Shown here piece by piece: positions 29,379 through 38,426 of a stretch of DNA of 57,422 bases; position 1 is the first letter of the stretch, and each line of letters opens with the position of its first letter. The notes under the pieces were generated by a model. That model did no database searches. It had not been told where the DNA came from and saw nothing but the letters and a program-made list of their open reading frames with translations. The position numbers were made by a program, and so were the translations under genes. The stretch lies in the NCBI GenBank assembly GCA_018061105.1, contig JAGOUU010000004.1, positions 1 through 57,422 of the forward strand, in the 5' to 3' direction. The DNA comes from Gammaproteobacteria bacterium. Lineage in GTDB: Bacteria; Pseudomonadota; Gammaproteobacteria; JAGOUU01.

Positions 29379-30152
29379 TTAATCACTCACAGCTTTAATA
29401 TTTGCTAATAAATGCTTTGAATTAATGGTCCCTATAATCATATTAGTCACAGCTGGATGATTAGCGCTAAATTTTAAGGCGGCAGCTGGATTCTGATCAT
29501 GACCGCTGTTAAGAACTTTTTTAAGAATAATACCCTTGTTGTTGTGAGCAGCATAATCTAAAACTGCTTGTTCTGTCAGATGATCTTGGCGATAGGTTAC
29601 CATGGCTAAATCAGAACGCTCTAGGCATTTGATGCCGCCGTCTACTGTTTTACTAGATACACCATAGGCTCGAATGTCGCCCATAGCTTTTCTAGCTTCT
29701 AGCAATTGCCATAGACTGTCGTTTTGTGCAATTTCTAGATCTGATCCATCAGAATGGATTAATAATATGTCGATATAATCAGTATTCAAATTTTTCAGGC
29801 TATTATTAATGCTGTTATTAATATAATTGGTATTGAAATTATAATTCGATTTATTGTCTATGTGTTCTTCACCAGCTTTGGTAATAATAACCCATTTATC
29901 CCTAGCAAGATCAGGTGTATTTTCAAAAATTTTACCAAGTTTGGATTCAGAGTCTCCATATGCAGGAGCTGTATCTAAAGTGTTTATCCCTTGAGACTTT
30001 GCTAGTTCTAATAATTTTATAATATCATCTTGAGTTGGGATCTCAAAAGCTTCAGGGTATTTGACATTGGTATTACGACCAAATTTTACAGTGCCTAAGC
30101 CTAGTAAAGATAGTGTTAAATCAGTACTGCCTAGCTGTCGCATCGGTATCAT
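29379..30152 (-). CDS. Aldo/keto reductase family protein
   Basis: A 257-residue AKR barrel, shorter than the usual 300-plus. The tetrad is visible: Asp and Tyr in LDTAPAYGDSESKLG, Lys in WVIITKAGE, and His in DILLIHSD. NADPH-dependent reduction or oxidation of a small carbonyl is expected; the substrate is unknown. The start overlaps the upstream flavoprotein stop by 4 bases (ATGA), so the two proteins are probably made together and may act in one pathway. Confidence 0.85.
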   Translation of the reverse strand: MIPMRQLGSTDLTLSLLGLGTVKFGRNTNVKYPEAFEIPTQDDIIKLLELAKSQGINTLDTAPAYGDSESKLGKIFENTPDLARDKWVIITKAGEEHIDNKSNYNFNTNYINNSINNSLKNLNTDYIDILLIHSDGSDLEIAQNDSLWQLLEARKAMGDIRAYGVSSKTVDGGIKCLERSDLAMVTYRQDHLTEQAVLDYAAHNNKGIILKKVLNSGHDQNPAAALKFSANHPAVTNMIIGTINSKHLLANIKAVSD

Positions 30153-31393
30153 ATTAATTCATCCCAAATTGGTTTTGCTATAAGAGGGGCCTGTAGATTA
30201 TAATTTTTACTATTGATTTGCTCTTGAATATTAGTAATATTATTTTGTTCAAAATAGTTAATAATTTTATCACATAACATAGGTGCTAGAGCCATTTTAA
30301 TAGGCCAGGCTACTATTGTATTATTACAAGCACTAAAACAAGCTTGATCAGGGCGAGAGCCATCTGGTTGTAACGGTTCAGCACGATCAATAAAAAAGCT
30401 CGACCATTGCCAATGAGATATATCTAGCCACGGGAAAATTTTGCTGATTGTGCTTTTTGCTTGTTTAATTTGCTCATCTTGAGTTAAATTTATGCCAGTT
30501 TCTGCAATTTTACCGCCTAAATACCAGATTGTATTATTATCATGACTATAATGGCTATAATGGCTATAATGGGTTGTTACAGTCAATTCTGGCAGCATAC
30601 TGGAACCAATATAATGGCCATATAATATATTAGGCTCTGGAAATTTAGCTAAGACCATATGTAACGGTCGTAATTGCATTTTAGGTAGTTCTGGAATTAA
30701 ATCTAATATTTCTGAATTATTCTGACCAGAGGTAAAAACATATTGCTGAGCTTTAATTATACAGGCTCTATTATCTTGAGTAAAAGTAAGATAATTTAAG
30801 TATTTATCAGATTTATTTAAATCAATTTTTAAGCTGTCTTGATCTATTTTAATAATTTTATTTTGATTTAACTGTGCTAAATTAAAAATTAAAGAACTCA
30901 TGTCTATAACAGTTTCGTTAATTTGATAAATACTGCCACGGAATTGTTTATTCTTAAATATATTAGGATAATTTGGGTTATGACAATCTAGTTTTTCTCC
31001 TTGGCTACTTAATGTTTTTTGCATTAACATTTGTTTTAATTGATTTTTCAAATTACCGTTGTTCCAGAGATCATGGTGTGTTGATAAAATTTTTGTAGCT
31101 GCAAGATTAAGATGGTTATTTGATAAGGGGTTATTAGTTAAATAGCTAGACCATATTTTTGGCTGTAACGATATAGCCCTTGCTGACTGTGTGAGTTGAC
31201 CCAATAATGCGTACTTGATACCACCGTGAATAATCCCTTGGGCCTTTAGAGTCTGGCCAGAGCCTAGAGCGGTTTGTTCTAGCAATACAGTGCTGTAACC
31301 TAGATTATTTAATCTGGCTTGGAGCATTAAGCCAGCAATCCCGCCACCTATAATAGCTATATCTGTATTTATACGTACTGAATCTGAGCTCAT
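30149..31393 (-). CDS. FAD-dependent oxidoreductase (DAO/glycerol-3-phosphate dehydrogenase-like)
   Basis: A 414-residue flavoprotein with the Rossmann motif DIAIIGGGIAGLMLQARL near the N-terminus and a DAO-family GGIKYALLG segment. The substrate may be an amino acid, hydroxyacid or polyol; sequence alone does not decide. No signal peptide. It is translationally coupled to the downstream aldo/keto reductase. An HYS triplet repeat is encoded at 30546-30572. Confidence 0.82.
   Translation of the reverse strand: MSSDSVRINTDIAIIGGGIAGLMLQARLNNLGYSTVLLEQTALGSGQTLKAQGIIHGGIKYALLGQLTQSARAISLQPKIWSSYLTNNPLSNNHLNLAATKILSTHHDLWNNGNLKNQLKQMLMQKTLSSQGEKLDCHNPNYPNIFKNKQFRGSIYQINETVIDMSSLIFNLAQLNQNKIIKIDQDSLKIDLNKSDKYLNYLTFTQDNRACIIKAQQYVFTSGQNNSEILDLIPELPKMQLRPLHMVLAKFPEPNILYGHYIGSSMLPELTVTTHYSHYSHYSHDNNTIWYLGGKIAETGINLTQDEQIKQAKSTISKIFPWLDISHWQWSSFFIDRAEPLQPDGSRPDQACFSACNNTIVAWPIKMALAPMLCDKIINYFEQNNITNIQEQINSKNYNLQAPLIAKPIWDELI
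30546..30572. repeat. 9-bp tandem repeat in the FAD oxidoreductase gene
   Basis: Three perfect copies of ctataatgg on the + strand encode HYS-type triplets in a variable part of the protein. The frame is maintained. Confidence 0.6.
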
Positions 31394-31492
31394 GGCTGGT
31401 ATATAAGGCTTATATAGTTTAGAATCTATAAATTATACTGAATTATAAATAATATTACATAAAATTAAAATTAGTATCAAAATAAGATAGAA

Positions 31493-32932
31493 ATGATTGG
31501 ACAAGAGTATAATTTATTCAATTTCAGTACAGCAAAGATTTTAGTTGTTGGTGATATAGTCCTAGATACTTATTGGTTTGGAAGCACTAATCGTACCTCG
31601 CCAGAGGCCCCGGTTCCCATCGCACATTATCACAAATCCGAAGATCGTCTTGCTGGCGCAGGTGATATTGCGGCTGTTTTAGCTAATCTTGGGGCTAAAA
31701 CTAAGCTCATATCTGCTTTGTCTAGTTTAAGCAGTGACGCTAGATTACGCGACTTATTAAATACTGCACAATTACCCGTGACTCCGGACTATATTGTTCC
31801 GACAACGTTAAGCCAAACTCAACAAAGAATAAGAATTGTCAGTCAAACGCAGCAGCTTTTACGCATAGATAATGCGGCAAAGTTAAACAATAGCTCTAAA
31901 TTACAGGACACAGAGCTCTCTGCTCTCAATAAAAATTTTTTAAATAACTATAAAGAACACGATACAGTATTATTTTATGACGAAGGGCAAGGGGTTGTTG
32001 AACATCAATATTTACATTCTTGGTTGAAGCTGGCTCAAAATAGTCATATTAAAACACTTTATGTTCCAGCAAATCAAACAGCCTTAAATAATTTTATTAA
32101 TAATAATTTACAGGCTGATTATATTATTACTCAGAAAAAATTTGATATTGCTGAGTCAAAATTGTTATTAGCTGTTAGATCAGGATTAGTCACTTATCAA
32201 GAAAATGGCTTATCTGTATATAATTTTTATAGTAACAATAATTTTATTATTAACAAATTATCTTGCGAAGTAGAAAATGTAATTGGCACGATAGAAATGC
32301 TTGCAGCATTGTTTACTTTAGGATTAAGTACGACAAATGATATTAAATCAGCTTCTGAAATAGCAAACGCTGGAGTTAGCTTTGCTAAGAGACAATTTGG
32401 CCAATATTTAATTAATATAGTAGAATTACAATTAGCTTACGCGGATTATTTATTAAATAGTAAATATAATTTTATTAATTTAAAACGCGAAATAGATACT
32501 ATCAGAGCAAAAAATAAAACAATTATCTTTGCCAATGGATGTTTTGATATTCTACATGTAGGGCATCTTGCTTATTTGGATTTGGCTAAGCAACGCGGTG
32601 ATAAATTATTTGTTGCTATTAATAGCGACTGTTCTATTAAGCGTCTTAAAGGCTCTGAGCGTCCAATTAATAATTTATCGGATCGTATAGATTTATTAAA
32701 AGCTCTTTCTTGTCAAGATTGGGTCGTACCATTTTTCACGGATACACCAGAAGACTTCCTACGTTGGTTACAGCCAGATATATTAGTAAAAGGTGGTGAT
32801 TACACTCCAGAACAAATAGTCGGTCATGAAATTGTTCATAGTTATGGTGGTAAGACAGAAATAATCGATCACCCCTATAATATGATTTCATCGACAAAAA
32901 TTTTGGCTAAAGCTGACGTGAATTATGTCTAA
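31493..32932 (+). CDS. hldE: HldE-like protein: degenerate heptose kinase domain plus intact adenylyltransferase domain
   Basis: Bifunctional HldE makes ADP-heptose for LPS core through a PfkB-type kinase and a nucleotidyltransferase. Here the C-terminal domain (from about residue 340) is intact: FANGCFDILHVGH, NSDCSIKRLKG, RPI and LVKGGDY. The N-terminal domain keeps the fold (LVVGDIVLDTYWFG, SPEAPVP, QQLLRID) but lacks kinase motifs: GGAAN reads AGAGD, SDYxKG reads YDEGQG, the DPKG region reads VPANQ, and GAGDT is absent (VENVIGTIEM). The kinase half is therefore probably inactive. It overlaps waaF by 8 bases. Confidence 0.88.
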   Translation: MIGQEYNLFNFSTAKILVVGDIVLDTYWFGSTNRTSPEAPVPIAHYHKSEDRLAGAGDIAAVLANLGAKTKLISALSSLSSDARLRDLLNTAQLPVTPDYIVPTTLSQTQQRIRIVSQTQQLLRIDNAAKLNNSSKLQDTELSALNKNFLNNYKEHDTVLFYDEGQGVVEHQYLHSWLKLAQNSHIKTLYVPANQTALNNFINNNLQADYIITQKKFDIAESKLLLAVRSGLVTYQENGLSVYNFYSNNNFIINKLSCEVENVIGTIEMLAALFTLGLSTTNDIKSASEIANAGVSFAKRQFGQYLINIVELQLAYADYLLNSKYNFINLKREIDTIRAKNKTIIFANGCFDILHVGHLAYLDLAKQRGDKLFVAINSDCSIKRLKGSERPINNLSDRIDLLKALSCQDWVVPFFTDTPEDFLRWLQPDILVKGGDYTPEQIVGHEIVHSYGGKTEIIDHPYNMISSTKILAKADVNYV

Positions 32933-34004
32933 AGTATTAATAATTGGTCCATCATGGCTTGGTGATATGATCATGTCTCAGGCTTTATTTAAAGCTTTGC
33001 ACAAGCAAAATAAAATTATTGATGTGCTTGCCCCAAAATGGAATCATGCCATATTAAAATGCATGCCTGAGGTTAACAAAGCCATTGAATTGCCGTTTGA
33101 TCATGGTGAAATAAAATTATATGCTAGATATAAATTTGCTCAATCGTTACGTCAAGAACAATATGATGAATGTATTGTGATCCCCAATTCTTTTAAATCT
33201 GCTTTAATCCCGTACTGGGCAAAAATATCCATTAGAACTGGCTGGTTAGGTGAGTTTAGATATCTATTATTAAATAATTATCAAAAATTAAAGCCAGCTG
33301 TTTTACCCTTGATGGTCCAGAGATTAGCAGCATTGGCTTATTTTGATAAAAATTTTAATCAAGAAAATTTTGTAAAATTTGATAACAATAAAATATTGTA
33401 TCCTAAATTATATAGCAATCCTAAAATAGTAGACAATACTTTTGAAAAGTATAAATTAACTTCGCAAAAATTAAATGCCAAAATTTTAATATTGGCACCA
33501 GGTGCGGCATTTGGTGAGGCAAAAAAATGGCCAGAAGAACATTTTGCTGAAGTTGCAAGAGAAAAAATAAAACAAGGCTGGCATATTATTTTATTAGGCT
33601 CACCGAAAGACAAGCTTAGCGCAGACAAAGTGGCAGAGCAAATTGCTAACTCTAATCAATGTAGCAATCTTGCAGGATTACTACAATTACCAGAAACAGT
33701 GGCTATTATATCTCAGGCTCAGGCTATTGTCAGCAATGATTCGGGGTTATTGCATGTTGCAGCAGGACTAAGTACACCCTTAATAGGAATCTATGGTTCA
33801 ACAAGCCCAGGGTTTACGCCACCCTTAATTTCTGATGATAAAAAAGCTATATTAGAAATTAATAAATCACAATTGAGCTGTCGTCCATGTTTTCAAAAAA
33901 CTTGTCAATTTGGTCATCTTAGATGTCTACGTGATATTAAACCTCAATTAGTAATAAATATTCTAGATAAGCTCGATAAATCAGGTAAATTATGCGAGTC
34001 TTAA
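32925..34004 (+). CDS. waaF: ADP-heptose:LPS heptosyltransferase II
   Basis: A GT9 glycosyltransferase of 359 residues that adds the second L,D-heptose to the LPS inner core. The opening LIIGPSWLGDMIMSQ, the LAPGAAFGEAKKWPEEHFAE donor site and the SNDSGLLHVAA segment match WaaF. It overlaps hldE upstream and waaC downstream, forming a compact core-LPS operon. Confidence 0.94.
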   Translation: MSKVLIIGPSWLGDMIMSQALFKALHKQNKIIDVLAPKWNHAILKCMPEVNKAIELPFDHGEIKLYARYKFAQSLRQEQYDECIVIPNSFKSALIPYWAKISIRTGWLGEFRYLLLNNYQKLKPAVLPLMVQRLAALAYFDKNFNQENFVKFDNNKILYPKLYSNPKIVDNTFEKYKLTSQKLNAKILILAPGAAFGEAKKWPEEHFAEVAREKIKQGWHIILLGSPKDKLSADKVAEQIANSNQCSNLAGLLQLPETVAIISQAQAIVSNDSGLLHVAAGLSTPLIGIYGSTSPGFTPPLISDDKKAILEINKSQLSCRPCFQKTCQFGHLRCLRDIKPQLVINILDKLDKSGKLCES

Positions 34005-35083
34005 TTGTCAAAACTTCATCAATGGGTGACATAGTCCATACGCTACCAGCCGTGACTGAGTTATTAAAAAATATTCCGGAGGCGACTATTGATTGGGTTG
34101 TCGAAGAGGCTTTTGTAGATATTCCAGAAGCCCATCCTAAGATAAATAAAATAATTCCATTGGCATTAAGAAGATGGCGCAAAAAACTATTTCATAAAAA
34201 TACATGGGCAGAAATTTATAATTTTTTAAATAATCTTAGAGCTGTTAAATATGATTATATAATAGATGCACAAGGATTACTAAAAAGCGCGATGATTTCT
34301 AGATTAGCAAAACTAGACAGTGCAAATAATAAAGCTGGGATCTATGGTCTTGATAAATTTTCTTCGCGGGGAAAGCATATCTCCTGGCTATATCAAAAAA
34401 AAATTAATATACCCACTAATCAACATGCTGTTTTACGAGTAAAACAATTATTTGCTGCAATATTTAATTATAAGCTCGATAATAAAACAAATTATGGTTT
34501 AGAAAAATCATCTAGCCCTGAATCTATTAAAATTATTAAAATTATTAAATCTGCTAAACCGTATTTGGTCTTTTTGCACTGCACTACTTGGGAGAGCAAG
34601 AAATGGCCTACACAATTTTGGCAAGATTTAATAACAAAAGCTCTTGCAGCTGGTTATAATATTAAATTAAATTCTGGAAATCCTAAAGAGTTAGAACAAG
34701 CTAAATTGATTGCAAGCAAATTCCCTAAATATATTGGCTCAGCTGTTGAGATTATGCCAGCGCAGACTATCAAAAACTTAATCAATATTATTTCAGCCAG
34801 TGACGGTGTTGTGTGTGTTGACACTGGGCTAGGGCATTTAGCTGCTGCTTTAAATAAGCCCGGAGTAGGAATATACGGCTCAACTAGTGTAAGCTTGACT
34901 TCTATATTAAGCAAGAGTTTTATTAATCTAGCATCAGAGTATAGATGCTCGCCGTGTTTATTAAAACAGTGTAATTTGTTAGATGCAAATAATATATATC
35001 CGCCTTGTTATATAGAGCTTAGCCCGGATGTAGTGTGGCAAAAATTGGAATTGCAATTAGCGCAGACTGCAACGGCGCAGTAA
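33992..35083 (+). CDS. waaC: ADP-heptose:LPS heptosyltransferase I
   Basis: A GT9 enzyme of 363 residues that adds the first heptose to Kdo. The N-terminus RVLIVKTSSMGDIVHTLPA is diagnostic for WaaC, with TTWESKKWP and VDTGLGHLAAAL further on. The start overlaps the waaF end by 13 bases. A short 9-bp repeat lies at 34526-34552. Both heptosyltransferases look intact, so ADP-heptose must still be made. Confidence 0.94.
   Translation: MRVLIVKTSSMGDIVHTLPAVTELLKNIPEATIDWVVEEAFVDIPEAHPKINKIIPLALRRWRKKLFHKNTWAEIYNFLNNLRAVKYDYIIDAQGLLKSAMISRLAKLDSANNKAGIYGLDKFSSRGKHISWLYQKKINIPTNQHAVLRVKQLFAAIFNYKLDNKTNYGLEKSSSPESIKIIKIIKSAKPYLVFLHCTTWESKKWPTQFWQDLITKALAAGYNIKLNSGNPKELEQAKLIASKFPKYIGSAVEIMPAQTIKNLINIISASDGVVCVDTGLGHLAAALNKPGVGIYGSTSVSLTSILSKSFINLASEYRCSPCLLKQCNLLDANNIYPPCYIELSPDVVWQKLELQLAQTATAQ
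34526..34552. repeat. 9-bp tandem repeat in waaC
   Basis: Two perfect copies of attaaaatt and a partial third encode IKI-IKI-type triplets just before the conserved central strand. The frame is maintained. Confidence 0.5.
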
Positions 35084-35137
35084 ACGTTTAACCTGTATAA
35101 GTACTAAAACTTCTCGTCTTTTATGCGTTGGAGTGGA

Positions 35138-36001
35138 CTAAAAAATTACTCGTCTTTGATGACAATACGGTTGCTTCTTGTTTTTAAAGTAATAATCTTG
35201 ATGATAATCTTCTGCCGGCCAAAAAACTTGGACGGATTGTAAATCAGTAGCGACTTTATAATTTTTACTTTTTAATAAGTTAATTACTTGCTGAGCAGTA
35301 TTATATTGTTGAGTATTATAGTAAAAAATTTTGCTTAGATATTGGCGACCTATATCAGGCCCTTGGCCGTTAGTTTGAGTAAAGTCATGGATTTCAAAAA
35401 ATAATTTTATAATTTTCTCATAACTAATCATACTTGGTTCATAAATTACTCGCAGAGCTTCTACATGTTGAGTTTTGCCGCTGCAGATCAGGTTATAATC
35501 AGGATGAGAATAGCGTGGATCACCTGTGTAGCCAACGTCAGTTAATAATACACCTGCTGTATTTTTAAATATATACTCGACACCCCAAAAACATCCTGCT
35601 GCAATAATAGCCTCTTGCGTATCTTGAACAGATGTATTATTGGCTATAAAGTCTAGAGACAGAGAGTTAACACAATATCTAGTGTTTTTATGCGTGTAAT
35701 TTTCACCATGGAAAATATGCCCCAAATGGCCATCACAGCGTGAACAAAGAATTTCAGTACGCCGTTGGTCTCGATCAAGAGCTTTTTTGATATGTTGATC
35801 GATCTCAGCATCAAAACTTGGCCAACCGCAACTAGAGGTGAATTTGTCATCAGATCTAAACAATGCTAGACCACATAAACGACATAAATAAGTGCCTATT
35901 TGTGTATTATTTGTATGTTTGCCTGTATTTGGTATTTCAGTAGCTTTATTAAATAGAATATTATAAGCCTCAGGTGTTAAAGATGATTTTTTTAAAAGCA
36001 T
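35138..36001 (-). CDS. msrBA: Fused methionine sulfoxide reductase MsrB-MsrA
   Basis: Residues 1-125 are MsrB: zinc pairs CRLC and CSRC, GWPSF, GHIFHG and the catalytic Cys in RYCVNSLSLDF. Residues about 132-287 are MsrA with catalytic Cys in AAGCFWGVEY and the later GQGPDIGRQY. The fusion repairs both epimers of methionine sulfoxide. No signal peptide is visible, so it is probably cytoplasmic. It lies 9 bases downstream of a thioredoxin-like gene. A thioredoxin-MsrA-MsrB association exists in Neisseria PilB, which makes this neighbourhood suggestive. Confidence 0.95.
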   Translation of the reverse strand: MLLKKSSLTPEAYNILFNKATEIPNTGKHTNNTQIGTYLCRLCGLALFRSDDKFTSSCGWPSFDAEIDQHIKKALDRDQRRTEILCSRCDGHLGHIFHGENYTHKNTRYCVNSLSLDFIANNTSVQDTQEAIIAAGCFWGVEYIFKNTAGVLLTDVGYTGDPRYSHPDYNLICSGKTQHVEALRVIYEPSMISYEKIIKLFFEIHDFTQTNGQGPDIGRQYLSKIFYYNTQQYNTAQQVINLLKSKNYKVATDLQSVQVFWPAEDYHQDYYFKNKKQPYCHQRRVIF

Positions 36002-36010
36002 ATAAGTTTA

Positions 36011-36547
36011 TTATTTCCAGTTACTACGGCCTATAATTTTTTTAAGAAACTTGTAATCTTTATCTAGTATATAAGTCTCTGGAACCATTGTAGTATTAGA
36101 CCACTCTAAAGAAATAGATCTATTCTCATCCCATATAAATATTAAATTAGATAGTTTATTAATATTATATTGTTTATTGAGTTTAATTATAAACTTTTGT
36201 AGATCAGCAGGATCATCATCAATAGATATAACCAGAATTTTGGTATTACTATTAGCCTTGGCAAAGGTAATGATGTCTTTGAATTCTTTTGCACAAACAC
36301 CACACCAAGTTGCCCAGAAATGGACATAGATTTTATCTGCTTTCAGGTTATATAATTGATCAGATTCTTTATGATTAAATATATTATAAGAAAAATTTGG
36401 TACTGTGTTTTTAAAGTTGCTACTGATAGTGCTAGTATTGTTTGTAACAAAACCTATATTGCTAGAAGGCAGAATGCGATGTTCTTGATAAATAGTAAAA
36501 GCTAGAACAGCTATAGTAGTTAATAATATTAAAAATTTAGTTTTCAT
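36011..36547 (-). CDS. resA: Membrane-anchored thioredoxin-like protein, ResA/TlpA type
   Basis: A 178-residue protein with an N-terminal signal anchor (residues 4-20) and a periplasmic thioredoxin fold. The redox motif is CGVC at Cys82 and Cys85 (FWATWCGVCAKE), and the cis-Pro is in TMVPETY. In System II cytochrome c maturation, ResA reduces apocytochrome CxxCH cysteines. The gene overlaps ccsA by 11 bases, which supports this role. A second possibility is feeding electrons to methionine sulfoxide reductase, but the downstream MsrBA seems cytoplasmic. Confidence 0.88.
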   Translation of the reverse strand: MKTKFLILLTTIAVLAFTIYQEHRILPSSNIGFVTNNTSTISSNFKNTVPNFSYNIFNHKESDQLYNLKADKIYVHFWATWCGVCAKEFKDIITFAKANSNTKILVISIDDDPADLQKFIIKLNKQYNINKLSNLIFIWDENRSISLEWSNTTMVPETYILDKDYKFLKKIIGRSNWK

Positions 36548-38426
36548 AATGATGTGTCTGTTTTTTATAGTTAATATATACTAACCCAAATATTAATAAG
36601 ATTTCAAAAATTATAAATAAAATTAAATTAGTCGCAATGTTTTCTGTAAAACCATAAGAATGTAACCCTGTGCTTAACAGATTAACCCCAAACCAAGCAA
36701 GAGCCACAGTAACGCTAGTAAATGCTGCTGCTGCTACAAAAGTTATTTCTCGTAGTTGTCCACTGATTCGACCATGTAACAAACTTATTAACCAGAGACA
36801 AATCAATAAGGCTCCATTTTCTTTTGGATCCCATCCCCAGAATCTTCCCCAAGATTGATCTGCCCATATACCCCCTAGGATGGTTCCTAATAGCATTAAA
36901 AATAGTGCTATGAGGCTTAAAGTTAAAATATATTGGAATAACTGAGTTAATTTTTGCTTAATTTGCTCAAATAGTTTAGATTTTTGGCGAGAATAGAGAC
37001 AATTAGTGAATAAATAAATATGTGATAGCGCTGATAGGATAAGACAAGCGCCATAACCAGAAGTGACAGCAATAACATGGGTACCTAGCCAAAAATTATT
37101 ATTTAACACAGCGATTAAAACACCCAAACTATCACCTGTTGTAGCATAACTATTAGCAATAAACTGCAGGCTTGTACAAATTAAACTGCCTAATAAAATG
37201 CCTATATAATCTTTGCGTTTAAGTTCTATAATTATGCTAAATATTCCTACTATAAGCCCAACAAATAAAATAGACTCGTATAAATTAGCTACAGGTGGGC
37301 GTTGTAATATATATATACGCATGCCAAGATTTAATAAATGTAACAACACTCCAGCGCTAAATATTATCAATGCTAACCAGCTATATTTCTTATAGTTATA
37401 TAATAATATAACAGTCATAAAAAATGCTAGAATATATAATAATAGTGACTTGGATGGTAGTTTAAATTTATTATAATAATATTCAGTAATTAATATATTA
37501 TTATTAATGCTGATCAGAGTTAGGGCTAGCTCTTTTAAATTTTTTGCTGAGGCTTCGCCATAAACAACTTTTTGTAACAAGTTTAAATATTGCGCAGTGG
37601 TAGGTGTGCCTTTATTAGCTACAATAATCTCCCATGGTGCAGTCCAATTATTATTTTCTAAATCTGGAATGAGTTTTAAATTAATGTTTATTCGATCGGT
37701 TTCAAGATTTTTAAATTGTTTTGCAAAATTTAAAATATTGGTTGTATCCGGATTGTTAAGATTATTAGTATTTCGAATAGAAGCTAATTCTTGAATAATA
37801 AGATTTCTATATGGCAAGATTTGATAATAGCTAATTAAATCGCGATTAATAATTTTACCAGTGTTTTTTGTAATTAAATTTAATTGCTCTGTTTTAAATT
37901 CCGGTAATAATAAACTTAATGATCGGCTAAGATCAAAATAGCTTAGAGTATTTTTATAAAGTACTAATAATTGCTGCTCAGCAGGGGTTAGCATATTAAA
38001 ATTGTCTGGGTTTGCTTCGCTTATTTCACTTAGCTGAGTCAAAAGATTCATGTTTTGCTTAATGCCAGGCAATATTTCTTTAAAACTATAATAATTTGAA
38101 CCAGTCAAGCCTAGAGCTTGCTTTACCTCAGGATTATGAATAGTAAATATTTTATTATCGTAATCTTTTCTCGGGTTTAATAACAATCCGAATAACCATT
38201 TGCTAGCAGATTGATTATTTATGTTTTCTTTATTAGAAAAAGATTTTAAAGTTAATCTAGCATAGCTATCAAATGGTTTTATTCTGCCTTCATGTAGTAC
38301 AGGTAACGTAGCTAGATCAAGTTCTGGGTTCGATATTAGATTTAATCGTGGAGTTTCACATACTACATATACTAATAGTATTATTATAGTAAAGATTATA
38401 AATAGATAAAAAGATCTTAATTTCAT
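36537..38426 (-). CDS. ccsA: Cytochrome c synthase subunit CcsA/ResC, long form
   Basis: A 629-residue multi-pass protein. The C-terminal half carries the heme-handling WWD region (WADQSWGRFWGWDPKENGAL) and conserved His residues between helices. It ligates heme to apocytochrome with ResB. The first 300 residues are a long periplasmic extension after one membrane anchor, opening with LPVLHEGRIKPFDSYARL, as in the longer CcsA forms. It overlaps resB by 4 bases and resA by 11, so the three genes form one operon. Confidence 0.93.
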   Translation of the reverse strand: MKLRSFYLFIIFTIIILLVYVVCETPRLNLISNPELDLATLPVLHEGRIKPFDSYARLTLKSFSNKENINNQSASKWLFGLLLNPRKDYDNKIFTIHNPEVKQALGLTGSNYYSFKEILPGIKQNMNLLTQLSEISEANPDNFNMLTPAEQQLLVLYKNTLSYFDLSRSLSLLLPEFKTEQLNLITKNTGKIINRDLISYYQILPYRNLIIQELASIRNTNNLNNPDTTNILNFAKQFKNLETDRININLKLIPDLENNNWTAPWEIIVANKGTPTTAQYLNLLQKVVYGEASAKNLKELALTLISINNNILITEYYYNKFKLPSKSLLLYILAFFMTVILLYNYKKYSWLALIIFSAGVLLHLLNLGMRIYILQRPPVANLYESILFVGLIVGIFSIIIELKRKDYIGILLGSLICTSLQFIANSYATTGDSLGVLIAVLNNNFWLGTHVIAVTSGYGACLILSALSHIYLFTNCLYSRQKSKLFEQIKQKLTQLFQYILTLSLIALFLMLLGTILGGIWADQSWGRFWGWDPKENGALLICLWLISLLHGRISGQLREITFVAAAAFTSVTVALAWFGVNLLSTGLHSYGFTENIATNLILFIIFEILLIFGLVYINYKKQTHHYEN

